64,000 nucleotides of DNA from Streptomyces sp. CNH099 (GTDB lineage Bacteria; Actinomycetota; Actinomycetes; Streptomycetales; Streptomycetaceae), in NCBI GenBank assembly GCA_000514715.1, contig AZWL01000006.1, forward strand, positions 1 through 64,000, given 5' to 3'. Numbering within the stretch: position 1 is the first letter of the stretch; each line of letters starts with the position of its first letter. Below, piece by piece: positions 1 to 8,934 of the stretch. Both the position numbers and the translations under genes were made by a program. The notes under the pieces are model-generated. The model had not been told where the DNA came from. It saw only the letters and a program-made list of their open reading frames with translations, and did not search any database.

Positions 1-258
1 GTCGTGGGCGACCAGGGCGACCTGGCCGAAGACCACGGCGAGGGCCGCGGCGATGGCCAGGGTCCACCAACTGGCTCCGACGAGGGCGAAGGCGGCCCAG
101 CCGGCGACGTAGCAGACGGCCACGACGGAGATGCGGACGGTGTAGTAGCCGGGGCGGCGGTTCATCAGCCCGGCGTCGGAAATCTGTTTCGCCAGCCGGG
201 CGAAGTCACTGCCCGGTGCGTTCGGAGGCGGGGCAGTGACGGAGGCGGATGCAGTCAT
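1..258 (-). CDS. Fatty acid desaturase, N-terminal part (cut by window edge)
   Basis: The 86 visible codons read from ATG at 258 leftward and run off position 1. The protein has a short polar N-terminus, then RRPGYYTVRI and a hydrophobic segment (about residues 45-80) ending in VAHD. That VAHD is where the first histidine box (HDxxH) of membrane acyl-lipid/acyl-CoA desaturases begins. In that family three His boxes bind a di-iron centre that inserts a double bond into membrane fatty acids. Only the first box is partly visible, so the assignment rests on the N-terminal pattern. The ribosome binding site is weak. It is divergent from the SpoIIE-type phosphatase gene. Confidence 0.75.
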   Translation of the reverse strand, partial: MTASASVTAPPPNAPGSDFARLAKQISDAGLMNRRPGYYTVRISVVAVCYVAGWAAFALVGASWWTLAIAAALAVVFGQVALVAHD

Positions 259-836
259 GGTGGTGAAGAAGCCTTTCCCTTGGAGCGGGGCCGTTGACGT
301 CCTACGGGAGGGACGTGTCCGAGCCGTCACGATCGGCCGCGGCTGAGTGGCACTCGATGAAGCCGCTTGATCGCCGGAGCCGGTGCGGATCGGGCCCTTT
401 TCACTGTTGGGTTCCCACCCGCGGCCTGGTCTCACTGCGCCAGTCGTGTGGTCTCTGTCGCAGCGCAGGAGACTGATGCGACACGGTGACGGCTCGTCCC
501 CGTCGTCCCGCACTGCGATCGAGCCGCGTATTCCGACGAGCGGTCGAGTGGTCGCGGGGCGAGCCGTCACGGGCGAGGGATCAAGCGCGGCCCACGCGGC
601 CTTGACCTGCGGTTTTATCGCCAGAACGCTGCTGGCCAGCAGGAATCACGTACTGCTCTGCGCTGGTCAGCGGCGTCTTCGACTCCCGCGTGATCTGAAG
701 GAGCGGGTGGTGGACCGCTGAGGGAGGCCGGAACGGTGACAATGAGTGAGGTGCCCCGGGACGTGAGCGGTGCCCGTTTGACGCTCGCTGTGCAGTTCCT
801 CACCCTGGCATTAGGAGTCCCGCCAAGGGAGTGTGC
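259..836. other. Intergenic region, no recognised gene
   Basis: This stretch of about 580 bp separates the divergent desaturase and phosphatase genes. Short open frames exist on both strands, but none has a ribosome binding site plus a recognisable protein. It probably holds both promoters. I could not identify -35/-10 pairs with confidence. Confidence 0.4.
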
Positions 837-2078
837 GTGTTGGATGCGCAGGATGAGCTTCCCCGGCTGCTGACGGCAGCAGAGACGGCGGCGCCGGTGG
901 AGGCCGTCGACGTGGTCGCCGAGGATCTGCTGCGGCGTTTCGGCGCCACCCGGGTCTCCTTCCTCATCGTGGACCTGACCGGGAAAGCGGTGGTCCCGCT
1001 GACCACCGCGTCGCGGGCGAAGGCCGGGCGCGGGCGCCAGCCAGACAGAATCCGCCTGTTCGGCAGTGTCTACGAGCATGCGATCCGCACTCAGCGGCCG
1101 TACCGCGAGACGACAGACCAGGGGGAGCGGGTGATCTTTCCGGTCACCAACCGCGGCGATGCCATCGGGCTGCTGGAGCTCCTGCTGCCGGCCGACCCCG
1201 GCCGGGAGGTGCTCGACGCGGTGGGTGAGGCCGCGCACATCCTTGCGTACATCGTGATCGCCAACCAGCGCTTCACCGACCTCTACACCTGGGGAAAGCG
1301 CAGCAGGCCCCTCACCCTGGCCGCAGAGATCCAATACCAGCTACTGCCCCTGTCGCTCACCTGCGAGGCGGCGCAGTTCGCACTGAGCGGGAATCTGGAA
1401 CCTTCCGAAGACGTCAGCGGCGACACCTTCGACTACATCCTCGACAGCGACACCCTCCACCTGTCCCTGACCGACACCATGGGACACAACCTTCAGGCCG
1501 CGCTGTCGGCGACGGTGCTGGTGGGTGCCCTACGCGGCGCCCGCCGCCAAGGGGCCGACCTCAGCGAGCAGGCCCGGCGAGCCGACCAGGCCCTGACCGA
1601 CCACACTCCACACGGTCACGCTACCGGGCAACTGGTGCGCGTCGACCTCCGCACCGGGCAGGCTGAGCTGATCAACGCAGGCCACCCCCTGCCGCTCCGC
1701 ATGCGCGACGGAGAGGTGGAGGAGATCACCCTGGAGGCGGACCACCCCTTCGGACTGCCTGTGGCCCTCCGGCACCCGTACCGGGTCCAAGAACTCGACC
1801 TGCGTCCCGGCGACCGGTTGATCATGCTCACCGACGGCATGCTCGAACGCGGCGCGGAGAAGATGGACCTGCCCGCCCTCGTGAAGGACACCCGGCACCT
1901 GCACCCCCGGGAGACCGCACTGACGCTGAGCACCGCGGTCCTGAACGCGGCTGGCGGGCGGTTGGCGGACGACGCCACCGTGATGTGCCTGGACTGGCAC
2001 GGCTCCCAGGAGACGAAGCGGCACGTCGGCTCCGGCGCAGACCTCCAGCAAGCCTCCCCCCGACGCCCCGAGCGGTAG
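837..2078 (+). CDS. GAF-domain PP2C/SpoIIE-type serine phosphatase
   Basis: The 413-residue protein has an N-terminal GAF-like sensor (about 15-150) and a C-terminal SpoIIE/PP2C phosphatase domain (about 175-395). Metal-binding motifs are visible: SGDTFDY, DTMGH, NAGHPLPL, LTDGMLE and DDATV. Such proteins dephosphorylate STAS-domain anti-sigma antagonists in SigB-type partner switching. A STAS protein and a SigB-type sigma factor lie 6-8 kb downstream, so they are possible partners (inference). The GTG at 837 is chosen because the AAGGGA at 824-829 sits about 7 bases in front of it. The GTG at 831 would leave almost no spacing. There is no kinase domain and no PAS domain. Confidence 0.85.
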   Translation: MLDAQDELPRLLTAAETAAPVEAVDVVAEDLLRRFGATRVSFLIVDLTGKAVVPLTTASRAKAGRGRQPDRIRLFGSVYEHAIRTQRPYRETTDQGERVIFPVTNRGDAIGLLELLLPADPGREVLDAVGEAAHILAYIVIANQRFTDLYTWGKRSRPLTLAAEIQYQLLPLSLTCEAAQFALSGNLEPSEDVSGDTFDYILDSDTLHLSLTDTMGHNLQAALSATVLVGALRGARRQGADLSEQARRADQALTDHTPHGHATGQLVRVDLRTGQAELINAGHPLPLRMRDGEVEEITLEADHPFGLPVALRHPYRVQELDLRPGDRLIMLTDGMLERGAEKMDLPALVKDTRHLHPRETALTLSTAVLNAAGGRLADDATVMCLDWHGSQETKRHVGSGADLQQASPRRPER

Positions 2079-2446
2079 CGCCACCGTCCAGCCACGGTTG
2101 CCCCAGATTGGTGAAGGTGCGCGGCCAGTACCCCGAACAACAGCAGGTGCGGCGCGAGACCAGGCACAGCCGGCCGCCCAACCATCGCGTCGCTCCACTG
2201 CCGACAGCGATCTGTCGGACGGGCCGCGTTTGATGCGACCGGCACGGGGCACTCGCGGGACGTGCCCGAGGGGCCTGGAGGTCGGGCCGACAGCCCCGGT
2301 ACAGCCCCTGCCTGGTGGGAGTCCGCGCGGCGGCTCCGTACGCGGTTGTCGCAGCGGATGGACAGCGCCCTGGAACTGTCCGTGACCAGGGCTCCTCAAA
2401 CCGCACCGGAGACCGCTATCAGAGGTCCGTGCGGAGGACGCCGGAC
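2079..2446. other. Intergenic region, no recognised gene
   Basis: This stretch of about 370 bp between the phosphatase and the PRC-barrel ORF has open frames on both strands, but none resembles a known protein or has a convincing start. Its composition is uneven, as in the decayed genes that follow, so it may be old coding debris. Confidence 0.35.
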
Positions 2447-2821
2447 GTGGGGCCGTTCAACCGCAGCGTCATCGATCCGAAAGATCACAAGATCGGCGTG
2501 CTCGAAGCGATCTACGTGGAGACCAGCACCGACGAACCGGCCATGGCCACGGTCCGTATGGGCTGCCCACCCGCCACCGTCTGGCGTTCGTGCCTCTTGT
2601 TCCTCGTTCTCCTGGCCGCCGTGCTCGGCGTCATCGGTGCGGCAGCAGAAGGACCGGGCTGCCTGCTGTTCATCGGCATCGCCCTCCTCGTGGCCGCTCT
2701 GGCCTACGCCGGCGTGCGCTGGTCCCGCCGGGCCGGACGGCACCCCGCCACTGACGCTGCCCTACCACGCGGCGGCCCCATACGGCGCCGTCGTCACAGC
2801 CAGGGAAGGAGCACGACATGA
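2447..2821 (+). CDS. PRC-barrel domain fused out of frame to a two-TM segment
   Basis: Residues 1-40 read as the first half of a PRC-barrel domain (SVIDPKDHKIGVLEAIYVE, then MATVRMG). In this family of soluble beta-barrel modules one would next expect a 'RHRLTFVPL'-like strand. That strand exists here, but in the +1 frame (RHRLAFVPL, near 2568-2600). The original frame instead continues into two hydrophobic segments (about residues 50-70 and 75-92) and a basic tail. The ORF is therefore either a frameshifted PRC gene with a fortuitous hydrophobic tail or a genuine small membrane protein. GTG 2447 is chosen because GGAGGA lies at 2433-2438. It overlaps the next gene by 4 bases (ATGA). Confidence 0.5.
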   Translation: MGPFNRSVIDPKDHKIGVLEAIYVETSTDEPAMATVRMGCPPATVWRSCLLFLVLLAAVLGVIGAAAEGPGCLLFIGIALLVAALAYAGVRWSRRAGRHPATDAALPRGGPIRRRRHSQGRSTT

Positions 2822-3105
2822 ACGACAACGGTTCTGCAGCGAACACATCCCCGGCCCCGTCACAGCCGGGCCGCCCCGGCATGGCGGACATCCGCATCAT
2901 CGCCGGTTCCCCCGAGACGGCACGGAAGATCGCCGACGTACTCCGCAACCGCTTCGCCGCCACCGAGCAACGCAGCTACCCCACCGGCGAAGCAGACGGC
3001 GGCACCCGCCTCCACCTCACGGTGGACACCGCCCTCACACCCGACCCGCCCGGCCCGGCCCGGCCGCGCCGCGTCACTCATCATCCACACGCTGACGAGC
3101 TGTAA
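2818..3105 (+). CDS. Small conserved actinobacterial protein of unknown function
   Basis: This is a 95-residue protein. A polar N-terminus is followed by a compact alpha/beta-looking stretch (ADIRIIAGSPETARKIADVL, then RLHLTVDTA) that suggests one small domain of about 60 residues. The tail is proline-rich. The ATG at 2818 overlaps the TGA of the preceding ORF and follows a GGAAGGA at about 2803-2809, so the two are probably co-translated. I do not recognise a named family and propose no function. Confidence 0.55.
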   Translation: MNDNGSAANTSPAPSQPGRPGMADIRIIAGSPETARKIADVLRNRFAATEQRSYPTGEADGGTRLHLTVDTALTPDPPGPARPRRVTHHPHADEL

Positions 3106-3146
3106 AACACCCATCCGCACCCTGCCCCGCGCAGTTCTCTCCTCGG

Positions 3147-4006
3147 CTATGGGACCCCGTCGTCGATGGTGTTGCGCTGGTAGATGTCCGGGATGCCGTC
3201 GTGGTCGGCATCGGTGCTCTCCTCCTCGTACAGGCGGCGGTAGACACGGTTGCGCCGGCGCAACAGCACCGCGGCGAGCAGCGCGGCGAGGACGGACCCC
3301 ACGAGGACGGCCGCTTTGACCTCTTCGCCCAGCGCGGAGCCGGCGAAGGCGAGATCGCCGATGAGCAGCCAGACGGTGTACGCCGACCCCGGCGGCGAAG
3401 AGGGCGAAGAGGCACGGCGACGGTGGCGGAGAAGGGATGCAGCAGGTGTTCGGTGCGCTCGCCGGGCGAGGACTTCTCCCCTTCGTCGCGTGAGGCGCGC
3501 AAGAGCAGCGCCATCGCGATGTCGGTGGCCATCGGCACCGCCCACCCGACGAGGTCGCCGCCCCGGAAGGCCGCTGCGGTGACGTAGACGGCGGCCGGCA
3601 CGGCCATGCCGCACAGCGCCGCCACGACCGGCAGCGCCGCCGTCGCGGGCGTGCGCAGTTCCCCGACGACCGGCTCCCGCTTCAGCTCGATGCCGGCGAC
3701 GAGGAAGAACACCGCGAGCAGCCCGTCCGCGGTCCAGTGCTGCACCGACAGGTCCAGCCCCAGCTCGGAGACGCCGAAGTGGAAGCCGCGGACCTCTTCG
3801 TAAACGTGGCTGAGCGGGCTGTTGGTCCACACCAGTGCCACCAGCGCGGCGACCAGCAGCACCAGGCCACCGAGCGTCTCCGTACGAAGCGCCCGGGCGA
3901 CCGCCTGCCGCTCGGGCCACGGCAGCACACCGAGGAACGAAGAACGGGGAAGAACGGGAACGCGGCGCGTCGGCCACAGCAGCGTAACCTTCAGGGAGCC
4001 GATCAC
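3147..4006 (-). pseudogene. nhaA: nhaA relic: Na+/H+ antiporter with two internal deletions
   Basis: The N-terminal part is clearly NhaA-like: RTETLGGLVLLVAALVALVW, a middle with GIELKREPVVGELR, then PMATDIA. The sequence then jumps to SPGERTEHLLHP, missing several transmembrane helices including the region with the paired aspartates used for transport. After ATVAVPL the frame is lost. The last helix (WLLIGDLAFAGSALGEEVKA) and the tail (DADHDGIPDIYQR), typical of actinobacterial NhaA, continue in another frame after a second gap. A GTG at 4006 is a possible original start. It cannot encode a working antiporter. The next pump gene downstream is also damaged. Confidence 0.85.
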
Positions 4007-4193
4007 GGGCGCAAAGGTCCTCGGACCGCCGACCAGACCTCCCGGCACACCCTGTGCCCCCCCCCGCATTGCCAGTACCCTATCCCACATGCCCGAACAC
4101 GCTGAGTGACCAGTTGCGGGGTTCGGCTGCCGGTGGATACCCGGGCCCGGTCGTCCACGGCGACTGCTGCACGTTGCGACCCCACCCCGTTCG

Positions 4194-4301
4194 ACCACGC
4201 GCGTTACCGGCGGTGGTGGGCTTGTCGAGGCCGACGATGGTGACCTTCAAACCGCGTTGGGCCTCCTTGGTCTCTACCGCGGCCAGTGCGGTGGCGGAGG
4301 A
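4194..4301 (-). pseudogene. Remnant of a SulP-type transporter STAS domain
   Basis: About 36 codons on the minus strand read SSATALAAVETKEAQRGLKV and then TIVGLDKPT. This resembles the end of the C-terminal STAS domain of SulP anion transporters, where a helix with 'A(L/V)ETKYAxRG' is followed by a strand 'VxIVGLN'. No start, no transmembrane part and no continuation are present. The match is short, so the call is tentative. It fits the surrounding cluster of broken ion transporters. Confidence 0.35.
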
Positions 4302-4381
4302 GCGTCCAGGGACAGGCGGGAGCGCCGGTGGGTACCCGCGTGGCTGGTGAGACTCAATGCGCGCGGTGGCAGGAGTATGCG

Positions 4382-5657
4382 GTGACGTTTTCGGATGTGG
4401 TCTATCTCTGCCTGGGCATCGGGGCGCTCGCGGCGGCAGTGCTGCCTCGGGTTGTTTCCAAGCGGCCGTTCTCCCTGCCGATGATCTTCCTGGTCGCAGG
4501 CGTGCTCATCCAGTTGCTGCCGTTGCCCGTGCCGGCGGTGGATCCCGTACAGGACCGTCTGTGGGTCGAGCACACCACCGAGGTGTGTGTGATCGTGTCG
4601 CTGATGGGCGCGGGGCTCGCCATTGACCGGCCCTTCGGCCTTCGGAGGTGGTCCAGTACCTGGCGGTTGCTGGGCGTCACGATGCCGCTGACTGTGGTGG
4701 CCGTCGCTGCGCTGGCCTGGGGTCTGCTGGACTGGCCGCCCGCCGTCGCCCTGCTCCTGGGTGCTGTGCTCGCGCCCACCGATCCGGTGCTGGCCGGGGA
4801 GGTGCGGGTGGGGGAGCCGCTCGGCACCGAGCATGAGGAGGATGATGCGCATCGCTCTCACCAGTGAGGCGGGGCTGAACGACGGCCTCGCCTTTCCGTT
4901 CGTCTATGCGGCCATTGCTCTCGCTGCGGCGGCGGGCGCCGGTTGGTCGACGGAGTGGATCGGACGTTGGGCTCTGACGGACGTGCTGGGCAGGTGTGCC
5001 GTCGGGCTGGTCGTGGGTGCGGCCGTCGGCTGGTTGCTGGGGTGGATGTTCTTCCGTGCGAAGACGCCGGTGCTGCGGCTGTCCGAGCACATGGAGGGTT
5101 TCGTGGCGCTGGGGGCCACCTTCTTGTCCTACGGGATCGCCGAGGTGCTCCACGGCTATGGCTTCCTGTCCGTGTTCGTCACCGCGTGCGTTGTCCGTGC
5201 CGCAGAGCGCAGCCACGGCTACCACAAGGTTCTGCATGAGTTCACTGAGCAGATCGAGCGGTTGCTCACCGCGCTTCTGCTGTTTCTGCTCGGCGGCTAC
5301 CTCGCCACCGGCGCCTTGTCCGCCCTGAGCATGAGGGGGGCGGCCGTCGGTGTCCTGGTGCTGCTGGTCGTCCGGCCTCTCACCGGGTGGCTGGCTCAGG
5401 TGAAGAGCACAACGGGGCGACCGGAGCGTGTTGTCGTAGCGTTGTTCGGTATCCGCGGGATCGGCTCGCTGTTCTACCTGTCCTATGCGCTAGGTCAGAA
5501 TCCCTTCAGCGGGCTGGAGCGCGAACTGTGGGCCGTGGTGGCCTTCACCGTGGTGGGCTCGGTGGCACTGCACGGCGTCATGGCGGCACCGGCCATCAGC
5601 CGTATGGAACGCCGAAGCCGCCGTGCCGAGCCAGACACTCGCCCACAGGCGCCCTGA
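4382..5657 (+). pseudogene. Cation:proton antiporter (CPA1-like) with a +1 frameshift
   Basis: The first frame starts at GTG 4382 (AGGAG at 4371-4375) and encodes antiporter helices through LGAVLAPTDPVLAGEVRVGE. It then runs out at 4867. The second frame continues with IALTSEAGLNDGLAFPFVYA, further helices and FGIRGIGSLFYLSYAL, and stops at 5657. The family normally reads 'APTDPVLA...E-H-E-...-RIALTSEAGLNDG' without a break. One extra base within the repetitive GAGGAGGATGATG (about 4834-4846) explains the shift: 1276 bp minus 1 is 425 codons. The gene is either a recent pseudogene or carries a sequencing error. An intact product would be about 424 residues in the inner membrane. Confidence 0.8.
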
Positions 5658-5791
5658 CCTGCCGGGCCGGACTCCACCTCGCCACCGTTCTCACGTACGC
5701 AGCCGTGCCCTGCCAAACACTGTCCAGGTAGGGGAGTGGAGGGTTGTCTGCGCGGCTGCTTGACGGGTGTCCGATGCCCGCCGCATGCCGA

Positions 5792-6073
5792 TCAGGAACG
5801 GTCGGTCCCGTACCTGTGCATGCGCTCGGTCAGCGGGACGGGCGTCTCGTCCACACCTGTGACGGACCCGCTTGCCATTCGTGCGCACACACCCTGGCAG
5901 GCCAGCAGCTGCTTGTCGTCGCGGTGGGAGACCACACGCGCGTTCGCAGCCGGGGCGTGACGGTAGTCGGTGCCGCAGATCACACAGGCCAGTCCCCAGA
6001 TCATCTCGTCGGTGGGTGCTGAACGGCCGCTACGACGGCCGGAGATCGCGTCCTGTGAGTACATGCGCCGCAC
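5792..6073 (-). CDS. Small cysteine-motif protein, unknown function
   Basis: The 93-residue ORF (GTG 6073, or ATG 6064 nine bases later) contains CVICGTDY near residue 32 and ACQGVCARMA near residue 62. These form a CxxC...CxxxC pattern that could bind zinc. The central region resembles small streptomycete proteins of unknown role. The N-terminal 25 residues look unconserved, so an internal ATG (MIWGLACVIC) could be the real start. There is no clear ribosome binding site, and the ORF lies alone in a poorly coding stretch. Confidence 0.45.
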   Translation of the reverse strand: MRRMYSQDAISGRRSGRSAPTDEMIWGLACVICGTDYRHAPAANARVVSHRDDKQLLACQGVCARMASGSVTGVDETPVPLTERMHRYGTDRS

Positions 6074-6436
6074 ATCCGTCCTCTTGATCGGTCCCAGGCT
6101 CTGACGGAAGGTGCGCCGACGGCCTCGTCGTTCGCCGAGGGCGACGCTGAAGGGGATGGCTGCGTCTGAGACGCACTCGGTACCACAACAGTACTCCCGG
6201 ACGGGGCGGGGACATGGCGGTAGCGGCAGGCGGTGCCTGCCGAACGCGCAAACGGATCAGCGGCCGGTGGCCGGTCTCACCGTGCGGGCGGACGCATCGA
6301 ATATGCCGCTACCTCTGCTACCGCACTGGTCCGTGAAGCGGCTGCCCTCCGCCCTCCGCCGCGGCGAACTGCTCGTGTATTCCGTAGTAGAGAGCCTGCA
6401 ACTAAGCTCAGGGGGAGGATAGAGGGGTGGCAGGCT
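6074..6436. other. Upstream region of the lysR-type gene
   Basis: About 360 bp without a supported gene. A GGGGGAGGA run (about 6411-6419) and AGGGGTGG lie just before the GTG at 6437 and may serve as its ribosome binding site. I see no clear T-N11-A operator pair that I would defend. Confidence 0.35.
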
Positions 6437-7351
6437 GTGGATCTACGCCAGCTGCGCTATTTCGTCACGCTGTCCGAGGAGTTGCACTTCGGCCGGGCCG
6501 CGGCCCGCGAGCACATCGTGCAGTCGGCGCTGAGCCAGCAGGTGCAGCGTCTGGAGCGCGCCGTGGGAGTGCGGCTGGTGGAACGGAGCACGCACCACGT
6601 CGCGCTGACCGCCGCCGGCGCGGCGTTCCTGGTCGAAGCGCGGCAGATCCTGGCTCATGTGGAGCGGGCCGCCGCGGTCGCACGCGGCGCGGGAAGCGCG
6701 TCTCCCGCGCTGCGGGTGGGGATCATCGATGCCGGCTACGACTCGATGGCGCAGATCTTGTACGAGGTGCAGGCCCGGTTCCCGGAACTGGTGATTCACC
6801 AGGTCGAGGCGGGAGTGCCCGAGCAGTACCAACTGCTCGTCGACGGACGGCTGGATGTGGGTATCGGGCGGGCGGCGCTCGCCCCGCCCGAGGTGGCCTC
6901 TCAGCTGTTCCGCCACGACCCGCTGGGGGTCATGATCCCCGCTGGCCACCGGTTTGCCTCGATGGCCGACGTACCGGCCGCGGTGCTGGCCCAGGAGCCG
7001 CTGCTGCTTGCCGAAGAAGCCCAGGCCCCGGAGTTCAATCAGTTCACGGTCGAGATGTGCCGGGAAGCCGGTTTCACGCCGACCGTGTACGAGGGCACGG
7101 TCGAGAGCGTCCGGGCGGCGGCCGACCTGGTCGCCCAGGGCCGCTGCCTGTACTGCGTGCCGGCTTCCTGCATCTCCGGCTTTCCCGGGACCCTCTGGCG
7201 TCCGCTCACCGAACCCACGTCGTACTACCCGTGGTCGGTGCTGTGGCGCGCGAGTGATGACTCCGACCATGTCCGAGCCATCGTCGCCTGCGCACGTGCC
7301 ATGTCCGCCCGGCTGGGTTGGCTGGCCCGTAGCGATCAGACTGCGGGCTGA
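6437..7351 (+). CDS. LysR-family transcriptional regulator
   Basis: The 304-residue protein opens with the LysR winged helix: VDLRQLRYFVTLSEELHFGR, AAREHIVQSALSQQVQRLE and RLVERSTHHVALTAAG (residues 1-60). A periplasmic-binding-like effector domain follows (about 88-295), with LRVGIIDAGYDSMAQILYEV at its start. It should bind DNA as a tetramer and respond to a small ligand, but the target cannot be read from the sequence. The start is GTG 6437 because the helix-turn-helix begins right there. Longer in-frame starts only add unconserved residues. No metabolic gene is divergent from it. It converges on the GlsB-like gene, with a long hairpin between them. Confidence 0.85.
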   Translation: MDLRQLRYFVTLSEELHFGRAAAREHIVQSALSQQVQRLERAVGVRLVERSTHHVALTAAGAAFLVEARQILAHVERAAAVARGAGSASPALRVGIIDAGYDSMAQILYEVQARFPELVIHQVEAGVPEQYQLLVDGRLDVGIGRAALAPPEVASQLFRHDPLGVMIPAGHRFASMADVPAAVLAQEPLLLAEEAQAPEFNQFTVEMCREAGFTPTVYEGTVESVRAAADLVAQGRCLYCVPASCISGFPGTLWRPLTEPTSYYPWSVLWRASDDSDHVRAIVACARAMSARLGWLARSDQTAG

Positions 7352-7364
7352 CGCTCGGGGAGTC

Positions 7365-7433
7365 GGGCGCCGCGGCTGTTCTGCCCCGCGAGGTGGCCGC
7401 CAGAGCGGGGCAGAACGTGTTGCCGCGGCGCCC
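7365..7433. terminator. Long bipartite hairpin between convergent genes
   Basis: An 11-bp outer stem (GGGCGCCGCGG at 7365-7375 with its complement at 7423-7433) encloses a 12-bp inner stem (GTTCTGCCCCGC at 7378-7389 with 7405-7416). The loop is 15 bases and the internal bulge is unequal (2 and 6 bases). It begins 13 bases after the LysR-type stop and precedes the end of the GlsB-like gene, so it probably works as a bidirectional terminator without a U-tract. Confidence 0.7.
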
Positions 7434-7541
7434 GGACCACCAGCCGGCCCCGTCACGGCGAGCCGCACGGCGAACCGCTGTCCGCGGTGCGCGCAGGCGC
7501 GGCCCGCCGGGACCGGATGGTGGCGTTCATGAGGGCTCGGC

Positions 7542-7853
7542 TCAGCGGTGGGCGGAGCGCCGGCCGGAGCGCCTTCCGGCACGTCGGCTCCCGACGCCGC
7601 GCCCTTGGACCATGCTGAAGAAGAGCAGCAGGACGCCCGCGCCGGCGACGGCGGTGATCCAGGTGGTGAGATCGAAGAACCCCTGGTTGCCGTCGACGTC
7701 GAACAACACGGCGGCGAGGAAGCCGCCCAGCAGGGCGCCGGCGATTCCGGTCAGGGTGGTGAGGATCAGTCCGTGCCCGTCCCTGCCGGGGATCAGTAGT
7801 TTGGCGATCATCCCGGCCAGCAGACCGAGGATGATCCAGGCGATGATGCCCAT
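7542..7853 (-). CDS. GlsB/YeaQ/YmgE-family stress membrane protein
   Basis: This 103-residue protein has three predicted membrane helices: MGIIAWIILGLLAGMIAKLL, a glycine-rich GIAGALLGGFLAAVLF, and ITAVAGAGVLLLFF. The pattern is that of the transglycosylase-associated (GlsB/YeaQ) family of small stress-induced inner-membrane proteins. Biochemical function in the family is unsettled. The arginine-rich tail is longer than usual. The start ATG 7853 has AGGAG upstream. It lies downstream of the SigB-type sigma gene on the same strand with a gap of about 190 bp, which suits membership of a general-stress regulon (inference). Confidence 0.8.
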   Translation of the reverse strand: MGIIAWIILGLLAGMIAKLLIPGRDGHGLILTTLTGIAGALLGGFLAAVLFDVDGNQGFFDLTTWITAVAGAGVLLLFFSMVQGRGVGSRRAGRRSGRRSAHR

Positions 7854-8039
7854 GGCTGACTCCTGAGCGAGAGCGGGGGGAACTGTGCGAGGGGGCGGTC
7901 ATCCCGGACCGGTCGATGCAGCAGGGCCGGGTACCCGCGTGGTCCACGGGCGCCGGCGCGAGGGAGACACTCGGTCACCGTGAGCCAAGCCGAGCCGAGG
8001 GCTGTCGGAAACAGGCGATCGGGGATGGGCTCATCTCGC

Positions 8040-8906
8040 TCACCGATCGCCATGTGGACGCCTCCTGCGCTGATCCACGACGCGGTGCGGTGCGTCGGCG
8101 TCGGCGTCGGCGTCGGCCAGCACTTGATCACGCAGGCGTGCGCAGGTGGCGCTGATCAGCCGGGAGATGTGCATCTGGGAGAACCCGAGTTCGTCGCCGA
8201 TCCGGCGTTGTGTCATGTCGCAAAAGAACCGCAGGTACAGGATGCGCCGCTCCTGCTCGGGCAGTGCCTGCACCAGCGGGCGCAGCGCCGCTCGGTCGAT
8301 GGCCCGGTCGAAGCCGGGATCGTCCCGGCCCAGCGTCGCGGCCAGCGGGTAGTCGTCCGCGAAGCGGTCGAGGGTGGCGTCCAGCGACTGGGCGGTGAAG
8401 CACTCCAGCGCGCCCTGCCCCTGTCGCACGTCCTGCTCGCTCAGTCCGGTGTGCGCGGCGATCTCCGCCACGGCGGGGCCTTCGCTGGTGGGGGAGTCGG
8501 CGAGTTCGCGGTTGGCGGTGTGGACTTGCTGGCGCAGCTCTTTGGCGCGCCTGGGCACGTGGACGGCCCACATGTGGTCGCGGAAGTGCCGCTTCACCTC
8601 GCCGACGATGGTGGGCACCGCGTAGCTCGCGAACGCGGTGCCGACCTCCGGGTCATAGCGCGAGACTGCCCTGACCAGGCCGAGCCGGGCGACCTGTTCG
8701 AGGTCTGCGAAGGACTCGCCGCGGTTGCGGAACCGGCCGGCGAGCCGGGTGGCCATGGGCATCCAGGCACACACCGCGTCCTGCCGCAGCGCGGTCTTCT
8801 CCGGGCCGTCCGGCAAGGCGGCGATGCGGCGGAAGAGGGCAGCGGTGTCCGGGGCGTCGTCGTGGGGGTGCTTGCGCCGGGTGCTCTTAGTGCGTACGTC
8901 CAGCAT
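8040..8906 (-). CDS. RNA polymerase sigma factor, SigB/SigF/SigG subfamily
   Basis: The 288-residue protein carries region 2 (LAGRFRNRGESFADLEQVAR, ASYAVPTIVGEVKRHFRDHM), region 3 (VPRRAKELRQQVHTANREL) and region 4 (LPEQERRILYLRFFCDMTQ, GFSQMHISRLISATCARLR). This is the layout of stress or sporulation sigma factors controlled by anti-sigma/anti-anti-sigma switching. ATG 8906 is preceded by GAAGGA nine bases away. The C-terminus carries an Ala-Asp run encoded by a 6-bp repeat (about 8097-8118). It sits 28 bp after the BrkB-like gene on the same strand and close to a STAS protein. I do not see its anti-sigma kinase in the window. Confidence 0.88.
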   Translation of the reverse strand: MLDVRTKSTRRKHPHDDAPDTAALFRRIAALPDGPEKTALRQDAVCAWMPMATRLAGRFRNRGESFADLEQVARLGLVRAVSRYDPEVGTAFASYAVPTIVGEVKRHFRDHMWAVHVPRRAKELRQQVHTANRELADSPTSEGPAVAEIAAHTGLSEQDVRQGQGALECFTAQSLDATLDRFADDYPLAATLGRDDPGFDRAIDRAALRPLVQALPEQERRILYLRFFCDMTQRRIGDELGFSQMHISRLISATCARLRDQVLADADADADAPHRVVDQRRRRPHGDR

Positions 8907-8934
8907 GCGGAACGTTCCTTCGGTAGGGGGTCGC

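Noticed and set aside
7930..7935. GGGTAC resembling a SigB-type -10 element before the GlsB-like gene
   Set aside because: It is part of a short palindrome readable on both strands, and I found no -35 at the right spacing.
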